From Nostoc sp. FACHB-973 (GTDB taxonomy: Bacteria; Cyanobacteriota; Cyanobacteriia; Cyanobacteriales; Nostocaceae), in assembly GCF_014698115.1 (NCBI RefSeq), contig NZ_JACJSJ010000076.1:1-41924 (forward strand): 41,924 bases of DNA. The letters run 5' to 3'. The notes beneath the pieces were generated by a model. It saw nothing but the letters and a program-made list of their open reading frames with translations, made no database searches and had not been told where the DNA came from. The translations under genes were made by a program, and so were the position numbers. This document shows, one piece after another, positions 25,254 to 33,698 of the stretch; the stretch's first letter is position 1; each line of letters starts with the position of its first letter.

Positions 25254-27008
25254 ATGGATGAATTCGTTAATTCACGTCCAAATAATATTGAGCATAAACA
25301 CTGGTATGAACTGGTAGTTAATAGCGCGATCCATCCTCTAATAGTATCTGCCAATTTTAAGTCTTTGTATTATGACTCCATAGAGCAGTGCCATGAGTCT
25401 TGGGAATACTTAATGTATAGTGACCAGATTGAGCGTAAAAATGCTGGTCGTTTAACTGATAAAACTCTCCAAGTCTACGCATATCTTGATTCTACTGATG
25501 GCTGGTGGTGTAATGGTGGTGTTGACCCCCGCACTTTCTGTGATTTACAACCTGGCGATCAGCCGAAAGTAAAACTTTGGGGCTGTTACAAACCTGATTC
25601 TCCTAGACCTGATGCCCAAAAACCTGGGAAATTTATTAAATATGAACATCCTTACAAAGATGAACTTAGTATCTTCTTACTAGAAGTGCCAAAAGCCATT
25701 GCTGAATTTATCTACTCCAAAGCTGGCGTTAATCCTAGCCTAAGCGATCGCCAATCAGGTTTTTGGTATTCTGTGTGGAAACACAATATACCAGTAACCA
25801 TTGTTGAAGGCGCTAAGAAAGCAGCGAGTATTTTGACTCAAGGAGATGCTGCCATCGGCTTGCCGGGGGTTAATGCTGCATATCGCTCCAAAGATGACCA
25901 AGGTAATCCAATTGAGAGTCAATTACGCTCCGAAATTGCCATGTTTGCTACCAATGGCAGAGAAATCAGAATCTGCTTTGACCATGATTCCAAAAGTAAA
26001 ACTCAAGTTTATCGTGCCGATGCTTTTCTTATTAAAAAGAAGAAATCTACTTATAGTATTCATCGTCGTCAAGCGACAAACTTAGATAATCCAATTATGG
26101 AGTTTGAAGCCTCACAATATCATATTAATATTACTCAAAAACCTTTAGATAAGTTTTTACCTATAGAGCGGCAAGAGTTTTTAACGGTTGCAGATACCTT
26201 AAAACAAGGTAAAGAGCTACCCTCCCTCGATGAAGACCCCAGGAAAATTGCTAACACCCTAAGCTCTCTTTCTCCTGATGGCACTCATAAAATTCTTGAA
26301 AGCTTTAAATCTTTAGAAGTCTTAAGAATACTTACAAGTACCTTAGAAGCCTTTAACTCTCACGATTTAGAATTAGGCAATTATCGAATAACTTATACTC
26401 CCAATGATGAAAACAGTGGCGATATCAAGCTTTTCAAAACTGAACATAACGGAACTACTAGAGTTGCTGTACATTTAGAATTGAGCCGTACTGATGAACA
26501 AATGAAGCATCAAGTTTATTCTATGGCTATTACCTCATTAGAAATTGACAAACTCAGGCTGCTGGCAACTAAACTTCAAATCCCAACAATTAATTCTGCT
26601 GCTAATGCCCACGCAACTCGTGATATTCCTTTACCACTTCATCCAGCATTAGCTGAAATTTGGAACTTACTGGAGAGTTCTGCCAGATGGACATCTGGAG
26701 CAAACCAAAGTAATGAAGGTTTCCGTGAGCGATTTCAAAAAGACCCCAATGCTAAACTAACTTTAGGTGAGCAGTCACAACTTTATTTTAAATTTTTAAT
26801 TCAAACTAAAGAAGAGATTATTATTAATGGGAAAACTGATATTATTTTGCCACCACTTAGCGAAATCACAGAGGATTTAAAATTGTTACGTGAACAATCT
26901 ATTAATAATTTTTATAGTCCGAAGATTTCCCAAAATGCCGAAACACAGAAGCCAACTCAAGAAAAACCTCGCAATCCAGAACCTCAATTAAACAACTTGG
27001 AAGTTTAG
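25254..27008 (+). CDS. DUF3854 (TOPRIM-like) protein
   Basis: 584 residues. A TOPRIM-like core typical of DUF3854 covers about 178-260. PVTIVEGAKKAASIL has the acidic residue E185, GDAAIGLPGV follows, and REIRICFDHDS supplies D243-x-D245. The metal-binding set therefore appears complete. Upstream sequence (YLDSTDGWWCNGGVDP, KLWGCYKPD) resembles the N-terminal part found before DUF3854 in cyanobacterial plasmid proteins. The C-terminal half has no recognised motif and no helicase P-loop, unlike the replication protein at the right end. A primase or DNA-processing role in transfer is inferred from the TOPRIM fold and operon position. Confidence 0.75.
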   Translation: MDEFVNSRPNNIEHKHWYELVVNSAIHPLIVSANFKSLYYDSIEQCHESWEYLMYSDQIERKNAGRLTDKTLQVYAYLDSTDGWWCNGGVDPRTFCDLQPGDQPKVKLWGCYKPDSPRPDAQKPGKFIKYEHPYKDELSIFLLEVPKAIAEFIYSKAGVNPSLSDRQSGFWYSVWKHNIPVTIVEGAKKAASILTQGDAAIGLPGVNAAYRSKDDQGNPIESQLRSEIAMFATNGREIRICFDHDSKSKTQVYRADAFLIKKKKSTYSIHRRQATNLDNPIMEFEASQYHINITQKPLDKFLPIERQEFLTVADTLKQGKELPSLDEDPRKIANTLSSLSPDGTHKILESFKSLEVLRILTSTLEAFNSHDLELGNYRITYTPNDENSGDIKLFKTEHNGTTRVAVHLELSRTDEQMKHQVYSMAITSLEIDKLRLLATKLQIPTINSAANAHATRDIPLPLHPALAEIWNLLESSARWTSGANQSNEGFRERFQKDPNAKLTLGEQSQLYFKFLIQTKEEIIINGKTDIILPPLSEITEDLKLLREQSINNFYSPKISQNAETQKPTQEKPRNPEPQLNNLEV

Positions 27009-27010
27009 TT

Positions 27011-27826
27011 ATGCAATCCACAGACGTTAGAGAAACTATCGCTTCTATTAATCGTGGGAGTGGGATTTCGGATAATATGATGGCTTATCGACTGGCTCTA
27101 ATGATGGAGAGAGTGCCACAAACTACAGTGTAATCCCCCATTGAATTAGATTCACAATCGCGTCAAAATCTTGAAGACAATCTCAGAAATATTTTGACCA
27201 AAAGCACTCAAAATACTGAAGATTATAGGCAACAACTTAAAAATAAATATCTGGCTGAATATTCTCAAAAGTTTGGTGGATCTCAAAGTGAAAAAACTGT
27301 GCCTGAGCAGCCTAATAATTTCTCTAGAGTTGAAAATATAATTACCCAAAGAAAGCATATATTCCTCCAACAAATGATGGCTCAAAGGGAATCAAATGCT
27401 AATTTAACTCCCTCCACACCAGCAAATCAAGAGGCTAATAAACAGCATCAAGGCGATGACTTTAGCAAAAAGTCCCTGATTCCTGCCGTTGTTCAAACTA
27501 TCATTGCTAAAGGTCAAGATACTAAAAATGAAGGCCGCGTTTATGAAGGCGTTCTTTATAGACTTCAATTGCTGATTAAAGAAGGTATACAGTTTATCAA
27601 TGTTAACCGCAAAACTCAATCCAATCAAAAAGCTTTTGCTGCATATAAAGACCACACTAATGAGTTTACAATTACCTCAAATAACCTCTCAACTGAAGAA
27701 GCACAAAAAATAGTTGCTTTTAATCAGCAACGGATTACACAACAACAAGCTCAACCTCCTATTCAAACTGATAAAACTCAGCAATTTACATTTGATAAAG
27801 ATGATCATTCCGAGCTAGGAGATTAG
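27011..27826 (+). pseudogene. Gene with in-frame stop codon, hypothetical protein
   Basis: ATG 27011, 2 bp after the DUF3854 stop, opens a frame that meets TAA at 27131-27133 after 40 codons. The same frame then continues without another stop to 27826. Read through, it would give about 271 residues: a start MQSTDVRETIASINRG, a helical middle, and a Gln-rich tail (QQRITQQQAQPP). The part after the stop could alternatively start at TTG 27194 (210 residues). A single base change probably created the stop. Other explanations are a sequencing error or a natural two-protein arrangement. No family recognised. Confidence 0.6.
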
Positions 27827-27832
27827 GCATAT

Positions 27833-28072
27833 TTAACTAAAATACCCCATCAATAATCCAAATATAAATCCACTGATTAAGAGATACCGTCTTAATATTG
27901 GATTTATTTTCACAAAAGGAGCAATTATTGTTGCAAGGAATATGTAAAATGTGGCTTCAAATATATTACTGCTGAATCTGATAACGGCAGCAATAAACAA
28001 GCCACCAAACATAAAACATTCAATTACATACTCTATCTTATCCCATAGCTTAGTGTCGTACAGGTAGCGCAT
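27833..28072 (-). CDS. Small membrane protein downstream of the histidine kinase
   Basis: 79 residues with hydrophobic stretches at about 19-33, 38-52 and 62-78, likely three membrane helices. The start overlaps the end of the kinase gene by 23 bp, suggesting translational coupling. No family recognised. As the kinase has no membrane or sensor domain of its own, this protein could be its membrane partner; that is only a positional guess. Confidence 0.6.
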   Translation of the reverse strand: MRYLYDTKLWDKIEYVIECFMFGGLFIAAVIRFSSNIFEATFYIFLATIIAPFVKINPILRRYLLISGFIFGLLMGYFS

Positions 28073-28823
28073 GAGTTAATCTCGACTTTTTCGGGATTGT
28101 AGCATCTACTCCATAATAATTGTTTACTTGATAGGGAAATTTTATTGTAAATACCGTTCCCTTACCGACTACAGAATCTACAGATAGTTTTAGCCCATGA
28201 GAATAAGCTACCATCATTGCAATATACAATCCTAACCCGGAGCCAGGTGAAGAAATAGCCCCACGATAAAAAGGTAGAAAAATATTCGCCAAATCTTCTG
28301 GTTCAATACCAACGCCTGTGTCTTCAATTAAAACTACCAAGTCATCACCCTGGTTCAACAATCGCAAGAATATATCACCTGTCTCTGTATATGAGAGGGC
28401 ATTTTGAAGTAGATTTGAACACATTCTGTAAAGATGTATCGCATCTCCTTTCACCCTGGTTCCATGCAGATATCCTGTACAACTCTCGTAGTGCAATCTT
28501 AAGCCCCGATTAATAACTTTTGGCGTATACTCTTGATATAAATTATTCAGTAAGTCGCCAAAATCAAATTCATTAATCAAGGATTGATTCAACCCGATAA
28601 CTCTATCTCCTGACTGATGATTTTGATACCTATCTATCAACTGAATTACTTGATTATTTGTCTGCCATAAGGATATCAAAATTGTTTTTATCTCTTGTAA
28701 AGTACTACCGTACTCTCCATCCATCATTTGCTTTAAAACAACTGATTCACTAACAACCGCGTTTGATACGTCATGCAATAATGTGGAAATATTAATTTTA
28801 TTTATGAATTTTGCTTGGGACAT
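28050..28823 (-). CDS. Soluble sensor histidine kinase
   Basis: 257 residues. The H-box is LLHDVSNAV with phosphoacceptor H17. The catalytic domain has the N-box NLLQNALSYT (137-146), G1 EDTGVGI (167-173), an F-box-like IFLPFYRG and G2 GSGLGLYI (194-201). All motifs needed for ATP binding and autophosphorylation are present. There is no membrane segment or recognised input domain, so the signal is unknown. It is divergent from the response regulator gene at 29088 and probably its partner. Confidence 0.85.
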   Translation of the reverse strand: MSQAKFINKINISTLLHDVSNAVVSESVVLKQMMDGEYGSTLQEIKTILISLWQTNNQVIQLIDRYQNHQSGDRVIGLNQSLINEFDFGDLLNNLYQEYTPKVINRGLRLHYESCTGYLHGTRVKGDAIHLYRMCSNLLQNALSYTETGDIFLRLLNQGDDLVVLIEDTGVGIEPEDLANIFLPFYRGAISSPGSGLGLYIAMMVAYSHGLKLSVDSVVGKGTVFTIKFPYQVNNYYGVDATIPKKSRLTHALPVRH

Positions 28824-28949
28824 ATAGCCACTCCTGAACGAAATTTAATTTTTTGTTTACAACTGATTTATCGTAGAAGTTTTTACTTTTAAGTATAACT
28901 AACTTTTTGCAATCTATGTTCTACTTAAAACCTGCCTTCGGAATTAATT

Positions 28950-29089
28950 TGCAAATATTTATATTCTAATTTCCGGCAATATAACTAATACTTATTTTAA
29001 AAATATACTGTTTCATGCAAATATTTATGGTATAAAAATAAAAGAAGTTAGAGATTAACTTCCGGTGCAAATATTCTCGGTGCAAATAT
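28950..29089. promoter_or_regulatory. Four copies of TGCAAATAT in the kinase/regulator spacer
   Basis: The 9-mer TGCAAATAT occurs at 28950-28958, 29016-29024, 29066-29074 and 29081-29089. The last two are part of a 15-bp tandem repeat (GGTGCAAATAT at 29064 and 29079), and the final copy overlaps the ATG of the response regulator. A divergent spacer with repeated sites is what an autoregulatory operator for the LuxR-type regulator would look like. No Shine-Dalgarno site precedes ATG 29088. Confidence 0.55.
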
Positions 29090-29771
29090 GACTATCATAA
29101 CAATTCGGGTAGTAGTAATTGAAGACCAAGAACTATGTAGACTTGGCATTAGAACGGCGATCGCACAAGAATCAGACATGGAACTGTGCGGTGAGGCTAG
29201 CTGTGGATCGGAGGGATTAGAGTTAGTCAACTCAACAAATCCTGATATTGTCTTGCTTGATATTGGACTACCAGATATCAATGGACTGGAGATGATAACC
29301 AGGATTAAGAAGGACACTTTATCCAAAGTTATTATCCTCAGTGCTTATTCTAGTCAAAATATGATTAACGAAGCTTTCGCCTGTGGTGCTGATTCATATT
29401 TCTTAAAGACAACCAAGATCGACTCGATTAAAAACGCCATCCGTAGTATCTATCAAAATGAAGAATATCTTGACCAAGCAATTATCAAGAGATTTCTGGG
29501 ATTGAACCATCGTCAGAGTACAAAAATTAAAGGCAAAAGGTACAATGAGTTGCCTACAACTCAAGAAATTGAAATTCTCAAATTAATTGCCAGTGGCTAC
29601 TCCAATAAAGAAATCGCTAATCAACTTTTCATCAGTATTAGTACAGTCAAATCCCACACTGGCAACCTTTTTCTTAAGCTGGGAGCTAGAGATCGGGTCA
29701 ATGCCATTATTAAAGCTCAAAGTTTTGGCTACCTAGAACCTTCAACCCAAGACTGGAGAGCTATTGGGTAG
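29088..29771 (+). CDS. NarL/LuxR-family response regulator
   Basis: 227 residues. The receiver domain is at 6-125, with acidic residues ED (12-13), phosphoacceptor D58 in LLDIGLPD, switch S85 and conserved K107. A LuxR-type helix-turn-helix lies near 155-215, including TQEIEILKLIASGYSNKEIANQL and ISTVKSHTGNL. All phosphorylation residues are intact. It activates or represses genes when phosphorylated, most likely by the divergent kinase. Plasmid transfer genes are plausible targets, but nothing in the sequence proves this. Confidence 0.9.
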   Translation: MTIITIRVVVIEDQELCRLGIRTAIAQESDMELCGEASCGSEGLELVNSTNPDIVLLDIGLPDINGLEMITRIKKDTLSKVIILSAYSSQNMINEAFACGADSYFLKTTKIDSIKNAIRSIYQNEEYLDQAIIKRFLGLNHRQSTKIKGKRYNELPTTQEIEILKLIASGYSNKEIANQLFISISTVKSHTGNLFLKLGARDRVNAIIKAQSFGYLEPSTQDWRAIG

Positions 29772-29775
29772 TTCA

Positions 29776-30432
29776 TTATTTCTTGTTCTTTTGCATTTGA
29801 ATCAAGCAATATCCTTTCAAGCGATTTTCTTCTTGACAAGCAGCCAGAGTTTGTTGATTATCAACAAAGAGCTTATAAGTTTGCTTACCTTCGCTAGATT
29901 TTACCCATTGTAAAATCTTTAGGTCGTTGTTTGACAACATGACTGATTGGTTTTGACCCAAGTTAGTCATCACGTTCCAAGTTGTAAATGAAGCAAGCAT
30001 CGCACCGGCTGCTGTCACTCCTCCTACCAGAGTGCAGATAGACCAAAAATGCATCCGAGAATTTCCTGTAGATAATCGCATCTCTTTTGGTGGCGAGGAT
30101 GCAGATGATGTCGATGATGTCGATGATTGTTGTATCAGCTTTGGCATTTGTTCAGTTAAGACATCACGCACAGCATTACTGACTACAGTGTTGTTCACCG
30201 ATTGGGCTGTTTTAGAAGTATTCGCCACCTTTTGATCGATTGTTAGTACCCAAGCTTCAATCATTGCCTCCATTCGTGCTTGCAGTGAAATCATTGTCTC
30301 TTCATATCTGCCAAGTGTTGCCATAACTTGAAACATCGGGTCATCTTCTGCTAACCCCAGTTGCTGCGCTGTTTCAACAATCCTCTGTTGTTCGGCTTCA
30401 GAATACCCCTGCAATATTTCTAATGTTCTCAC
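29776..30432 (-). CDS. Hypothetical membrane protein, last gene of the ParA-like operon
   Basis: 218 residues from GTG 30432, with AGGAG 9 bases upstream. The N-terminal 95 residues are helical, a Ser/Thr-rich linker follows (SSTSSTSSASS), then one membrane segment near 130-150 (ICTLVGGVTAAGAMLASF) and a C-terminal domain with two cysteines (CQEENRLKGYC). It overlaps the preceding ATPase gene by 35 bp. The topology suggests a membrane anchor or effector working with the two ATPases. No family recognised with certainty. Confidence 0.75.
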   Translation of the reverse strand: MRTLEILQGYSEAEQQRIVETAQQLGLAEDDPMFQVMATLGRYEETMISLQARMEAMIEAWVLTIDQKVANTSKTAQSVNNTVVSNAVRDVLTEQMPKLIQQSSTSSTSSASSPPKEMRLSTGNSRMHFWSICTLVGGVTAAGAMLASFTTWNVMTNLGQNQSVMLSNNDLKILQWVKSSEGKQTYKLFVDNQQTLAACQEENRLKGYCLIQMQKNKK

Positions 30433-31141
30433 CTGCTGATACTCCTAAGTAAATACTAGCGACTTGATTATTTTTTACAGTATCAAAGAAATTTTTTAGC
30501 CAGTGATAAATATATGAGCGATACAACACATATAGGGATTGCTCATGAAAACATTGTGAGTAAGGTTTGGCTAAATCCTCCATTGCTTGATAATGATCTC
30601 TGTGCAAGGCTGTTAATATAATTTCTGTGCCCCCAATCAATGGCAATTTTTGCTCTATTAATTGCTTATACTCTTTAAACCTCGTATCAAAATGTTGATT
30701 TTTGACTATGACATAATTAGCATTGTCCGTTGCAAAATCTAATAGCTGCAAGAAATATTCCATGCAATCACTTCTATGGGAAATTGGCTGTAAAAATGTT
30801 AGTTTCCAGTTGAGTTCAGCCAAAACAGTAAAAAAATCAGCCTCATATATGTAGTTACAGATTTCTTGAATATATTGTCCCGGCATATCTACAAAAAGCA
30901 CATCTAATGAGTCATTGAGTAAATCGTCTAATACCAAATCTGGGTTGTCTGTGAAAAAGTTTAAGCTTTCGATTGGCACTATTCCTGCATAAGCTTTGAA
31001 CTTGTTACGGTTGTCATGGTTATAAATCTTAACAGCTTGATGTTGGCTAAGGAATAGTTCAATCAATAACTTGATAACTGTAGACTTTCCCACACGCGAG
31101 TCACCTACAGTCATAACTACACGTCTACAAACGGGGGACAT
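30398..31141 (-). CDS. P-loop NTPase, ParA-like paralogue lacking the signature lysine
   Basis: 247 residues. Walker A is GDSRVGKST (13-21). Compared with the upstream paralogue (GDKGGVGKST) it is one residue shorter and lacks the deviant lysine that marks ParA/MinD ATPases. Shared blocks show that the two genes are tandem duplicates: LNFFTDNPDLVLDDL versus LDFFTEGNVDLFLDDL, and YVIVKNQHF versus YVVVKNLFF. The Walker B-like VLFVDMPG is present. It overlaps the upstream gene by 17 bp. Possibly a regulatory or hetero-oligomeric partner in partition or mobilisation. Confidence 0.8.
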   Translation of the reverse strand: MSPVCRRVVMTVGDSRVGKSTVIKLLIELFLSQHQAVKIYNHDNRNKFKAYAGIVPIESLNFFTDNPDLVLDDLLNDSLDVLFVDMPGQYIQEICNYIYEADFFTVLAELNWKLTFLQPISHRSDCMEYFLQLLDFATDNANYVIVKNQHFDTRFKEYKQLIEQKLPLIGGTEIILTALHRDHYQAMEDLAKPYSQCFHEQSLYVLYRSYIYHWLKNFFDTVKNNQVASIYLGVSAGENIRNIAGVF

Positions 31142-32105
31142 TTTCTAATCCTAAAATGCTTTTTGCCAACCAAACTTGTTCCTTGAATTTGCTAATCCAA
31201 GTACTTACCCTTCCTTTGACTGATGGCTTTTCTTTTTGCTCTATTCCTTGATTAAATGTCAAGCTATTTTTATCTAAATAATCATAAGCATGTTCTATTA
31301 AATCTGGCATCGTTATTTCCAGAAAGGGAATCTCACTTTCTTTTAATAAATCCTTAATTGTTGTTACGTCTGAAGACTCTTTATATCTGACAAAGTTCTC
31401 TGGCGAACCGAAGAACAAATTTTTTACTACGACATAATCTACTTGGTCTTGACAAAAATCATATAAAGTTATTAACTGCTTTACCGAATCCATTACTCGA
31501 CTAATTACAACTACAATTGTTACTCGCATATCATATAATTCATCAACTGTAGACAAAAATTTCATTTGTTGTACAACATCTTTTAAGATTCTCATGGACT
31601 GTGGTGGTAATTCCAATAAGAATAAAGACTTTCCGGCGATAACTGCCCCTTCTGTGTCTAGACTATCCTCTATTAACTCTTTCAAATCATCTAGAAAAAG
31701 GTCTACATTCCCTTCTGTAAAAAAATCTAATTCTCTCACTAAACATTTATCCCCATAAAATCTGCTTAAATGAGAATTAGATATGTCCGCATCAAAAGCC
31801 AAAAATTCTTTTTTCATATCCAAATATGTTTGCGCTAATCCTCTAGCGAAAGTGCTTTTTCCTACTCCTCCTTTATCTCCTGTCACTATAACTAATCTCC
31901 GACTCCAGTGTTTTTTATTGGTGACTGCGGTTTTTGTTTGTGGCAGGACTGTATTTCCTGCTTCTGTTTTTTCACCTGCGGTTACTGCTTCTGGCATCTG
32001 CTGTATATCTTCTGTACTTTCTGCTTCTGTTGTTTCATCTGTTACTAAGAGTAATTCTTCTACTCCATTAAGGATCTCCGCCTCATCGTTTAAAATATCT
32101 GTCAT
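31125..32105 (-). CDS. ParA/MinD-like ATPase (deviant Walker A)
   Basis: 326 residues. An acidic Thr/Glu-rich N-terminal extension (1-65) precedes the P-loop GDKGGVGKST (76-85), with signature K78 and catalytic K83. FDADISNSHL (switch I-like) and LFLLELPP (Walker B region) follow. Enzymes of this family move plasmids, plasmid-borne proteins or relaxases on the nucleoid or membrane. No ParB gene is adjacent, so MobD-like or other positioning roles are as likely as classical partition. It is second in a four-gene minus-strand operon. Confidence 0.8.
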   Translation of the reverse strand: MTDILNDEAEILNGVEELLLVTDETTEAESTEDIQQMPEAVTAGEKTEAGNTVLPQTKTAVTNKKHWSRRLVIVTGDKGGVGKSTFARGLAQTYLDMKKEFLAFDADISNSHLSRFYGDKCLVRELDFFTEGNVDLFLDDLKELIEDSLDTEGAVIAGKSLFLLELPPQSMRILKDVVQQMKFLSTVDELYDMRVTIVVVISRVMDSVKQLITLYDFCQDQVDYVVVKNLFFGSPENFVRYKESSDVTTIKDLLKESEIPFLEITMPDLIEHAYDYLDKNSLTFNQGIEQKEKPSVKGRVSTWISKFKEQVWLAKSILGLENVPRL

Positions 32106-32146
32106 CTGATTTTCTCCTCTATTTCATGTTTAATCAGTTTCGGGGT

Positions 32147-32980
32147 TTAGTCCAGTGCTAGCATCTCTGCTGAAAAGTAGTCTAATAGGTTTAAATACAT
32201 TGGTTTTAAATCCCTGAAATTTTCAATTGATTTATTAACCATTGTTCCCAGAGCTTGCAATATTAATCCCTGTTCTAGTACCTGATTTAAATCCGACTCA
32301 TTGAATTTATTTAAATGGTAATAAACTAGCAAATCTAATGATTGAGCTATCAACAAATTTGCCGATCTTATCACCAAATCTTCATAAACATATTCATAAC
32401 TGCTGGCTGACCTTAGTACTGTCTTTAATACTTGAAAATATTTAGTTCTGAAGTTAATCCCATTTAAGTCAATAGTCGGAGGACAGTTAGCTGGCAATGG
32501 GAGCTTTTTAAAAATAAACTTTAAATATAAATCAATACTATTTGATGACCAAGACTCACTATTTTGAAAATACAGATACTTAATCAAAGAATCTTTTTGA
32601 GAGTAATCTATTTCTTGAAATAAGTATTTTGGTTGCTCGATTGCAATCATCGTGACATCATTTTTAAACACTGGCATCACATTTGTTCTTACCCATTGCA
32701 TAAATTGCCTGACTACATTGTGTTCTACTACACTTGTTCGTGATATTAATGAGTGAATCGATAGAGCGCTGAGTGTTGATACCAAACTCACTTGATTATT
32801 CTCCATCATCACTAATCGTTTCTGAACTTCAATTGACCTCACGAAATCATCATTTAAAATTGGAGCTACTATTTGCAATACATCCACTGCAAATAACTCT
32901 AGCCCTGATGGTGTTGCTATCACTCTTACTACAGAACTTGATGGATGCTCAAATTCCCAATATCGCCAAACTTCTACCAT
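32147..32980 (-). CDS. BRO-N-like protein heading the ParA-like operon
   Basis: 277 residues. The first 110 residues resemble the BRO N-terminal DNA-binding domain: FEHPSSSVVRVIATPSG, ELFAVDVLQIV, and then LSALSIHSLISRTS ending in VRQFMQWVRTNVMP, the usual closing motif. The remainder is helical, without recognised domain. As first gene of the operon (41 bp before the ParA-like gene) it could be a transcription regulator or the DNA-binding adaptor for the ATPases. The BRO call is by pattern only. Confidence 0.6.
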   Translation of the reverse strand: MVEVWRYWEFEHPSSSVVRVIATPSGLELFAVDVLQIVAPILNDDFVRSIEVQKRLVMMENNQVSLVSTLSALSIHSLISRTSVVEHNVVRQFMQWVRTNVMPVFKNDVTMIAIEQPKYLFQEIDYSQKDSLIKYLYFQNSESWSSNSIDLYLKFIFKKLPLPANCPPTIDLNGINFRTKYFQVLKTVLRSASSYEYVYEDLVIRSANLLIAQSLDLLVYYHLNKFNESDLNQVLEQGLILQALGTMVNKSIENFRDLKPMYLNLLDYFSAEMLALD

Positions 32981-33064
32981 TTCTCCACTAACTTTTTTGT
33001 TCTCCCTCCTCTTACTGCAATCATCGAGCTTTTTACCATAAGAAGATACGTTAGATACTTGAAG

Positions 33065-33109
33065 AAGAATTCAGCTATTTTGAATGAGTGTTGCCCATGC
33101 TGAATTCTT
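33065..33109. repeat. Inverted repeat, partial copy of the AAGAATTCAGC family
   Basis: AAGAATTCAGC (33065-33075) and GCTGAATTCTT (33099-33109) are perfect 11-bp arms. The left 25 bp (33061-33085) differ by one base from the start of the 98-bp repeat copy at 34355, so this is a third, partial member of that family. It lies 81 bp upstream of the BRO-N-like start. The wider region 32981-33698 holds no gene I can support. Confidence 0.6.
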
Positions 33110-33365
33110 ACTTAGACACTATGGCATATTCCCCCACTTTAAAGGAATCGCTCGAAGTCTAAAAAAATATCGTACTTCTGGCTATTGCTTTTTGTTGACA
33201 TCCTGTTATAAAATTAGCCTTTTTCTTTGGATAAGATTAAATTACCCGAAAAGGTTCAAGTTTTTTAATAGTTAATTACTCTTTTTAGCTTGCTATTTAA
33301 AATCGAATCAATATATATTATTTAAAATGAGATTTAGCTAAAATAATTTCATTAAATACTTGAAT

Positions 33366-33463
33366 AAGAATTCAGCTATTCTGAATTCAGGAGTCAGAAT
33401 CAAGACGCTCGCGGACTCGCTAACGCTGCGCTATCAGTCGGGGATTCAGACCCGCGACTGAAT
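33366..33463. repeat. 98-bp direct repeat, copy A
   Basis: This sequence is repeated at 34355-34452 with two differences in 98 bases by my reading (C/T near 33401 and G/T near 33428). It begins AAGAATTCAGC, contains GGAGTCAGAAT and the GC-rich GACGCTCGCGGACTCGCTAA block, and ends GCGACTGAAT. A related GACGCTCGCAGACTCGCTAA block follows at about 33519, and the inverted ends ATTCTGACTCC...CTGAATTCTG lie near 33575-33602. The whole area 33366-33602 is thus a composite palindromic element. Confidence 0.75.
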
Positions 33464-33468
33464 TGTTG

Positions 33469-33495
33469 CACCACCAAATTTTCAATTTGGTGGTG
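33469..33495. repeat. Strong hairpin inside the composite repeat
   Basis: CACCACCAAATT (33469-33480), a TTC loop and AATTTGGTGGTG (33484-33495) form a perfect 12-bp stem. It interrupts the repeat family just after copy A. It may be a separately inserted palindrome. Confidence 0.7.
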
Positions 33496-33698
33496 GTGCA
33501 AAAACGCCGATTATTCAGACGCTCGCAGACTCGCTAACGCTCCGCTATCCGCCAGTCATACAGAATACCCAACTGAATTCTGACTCCTGACTCCTGAATT
33601 CTGTTCAATAAAATTATTTTCCTAACAATCAGCTAAATCTAACTCTCTTACTATCTAATTTACTCACAATAAACTGTCGGCTATCAGGTGAGAAGAAT

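Noticed and set aside
28950..29089. TGCAAATAT repeats as replication iterons
   Set aside because: Spacing is irregular (66, 50 and 15 bp) and the site is between a kinase and a regulator, far from the replication gene, so an operator is more likely.
33084..33275. 63-codon plus-strand frame
   Set aside because: It overlaps the inverted repeat at 33065-33109, has no ribosome site and shows no recognisable protein character.
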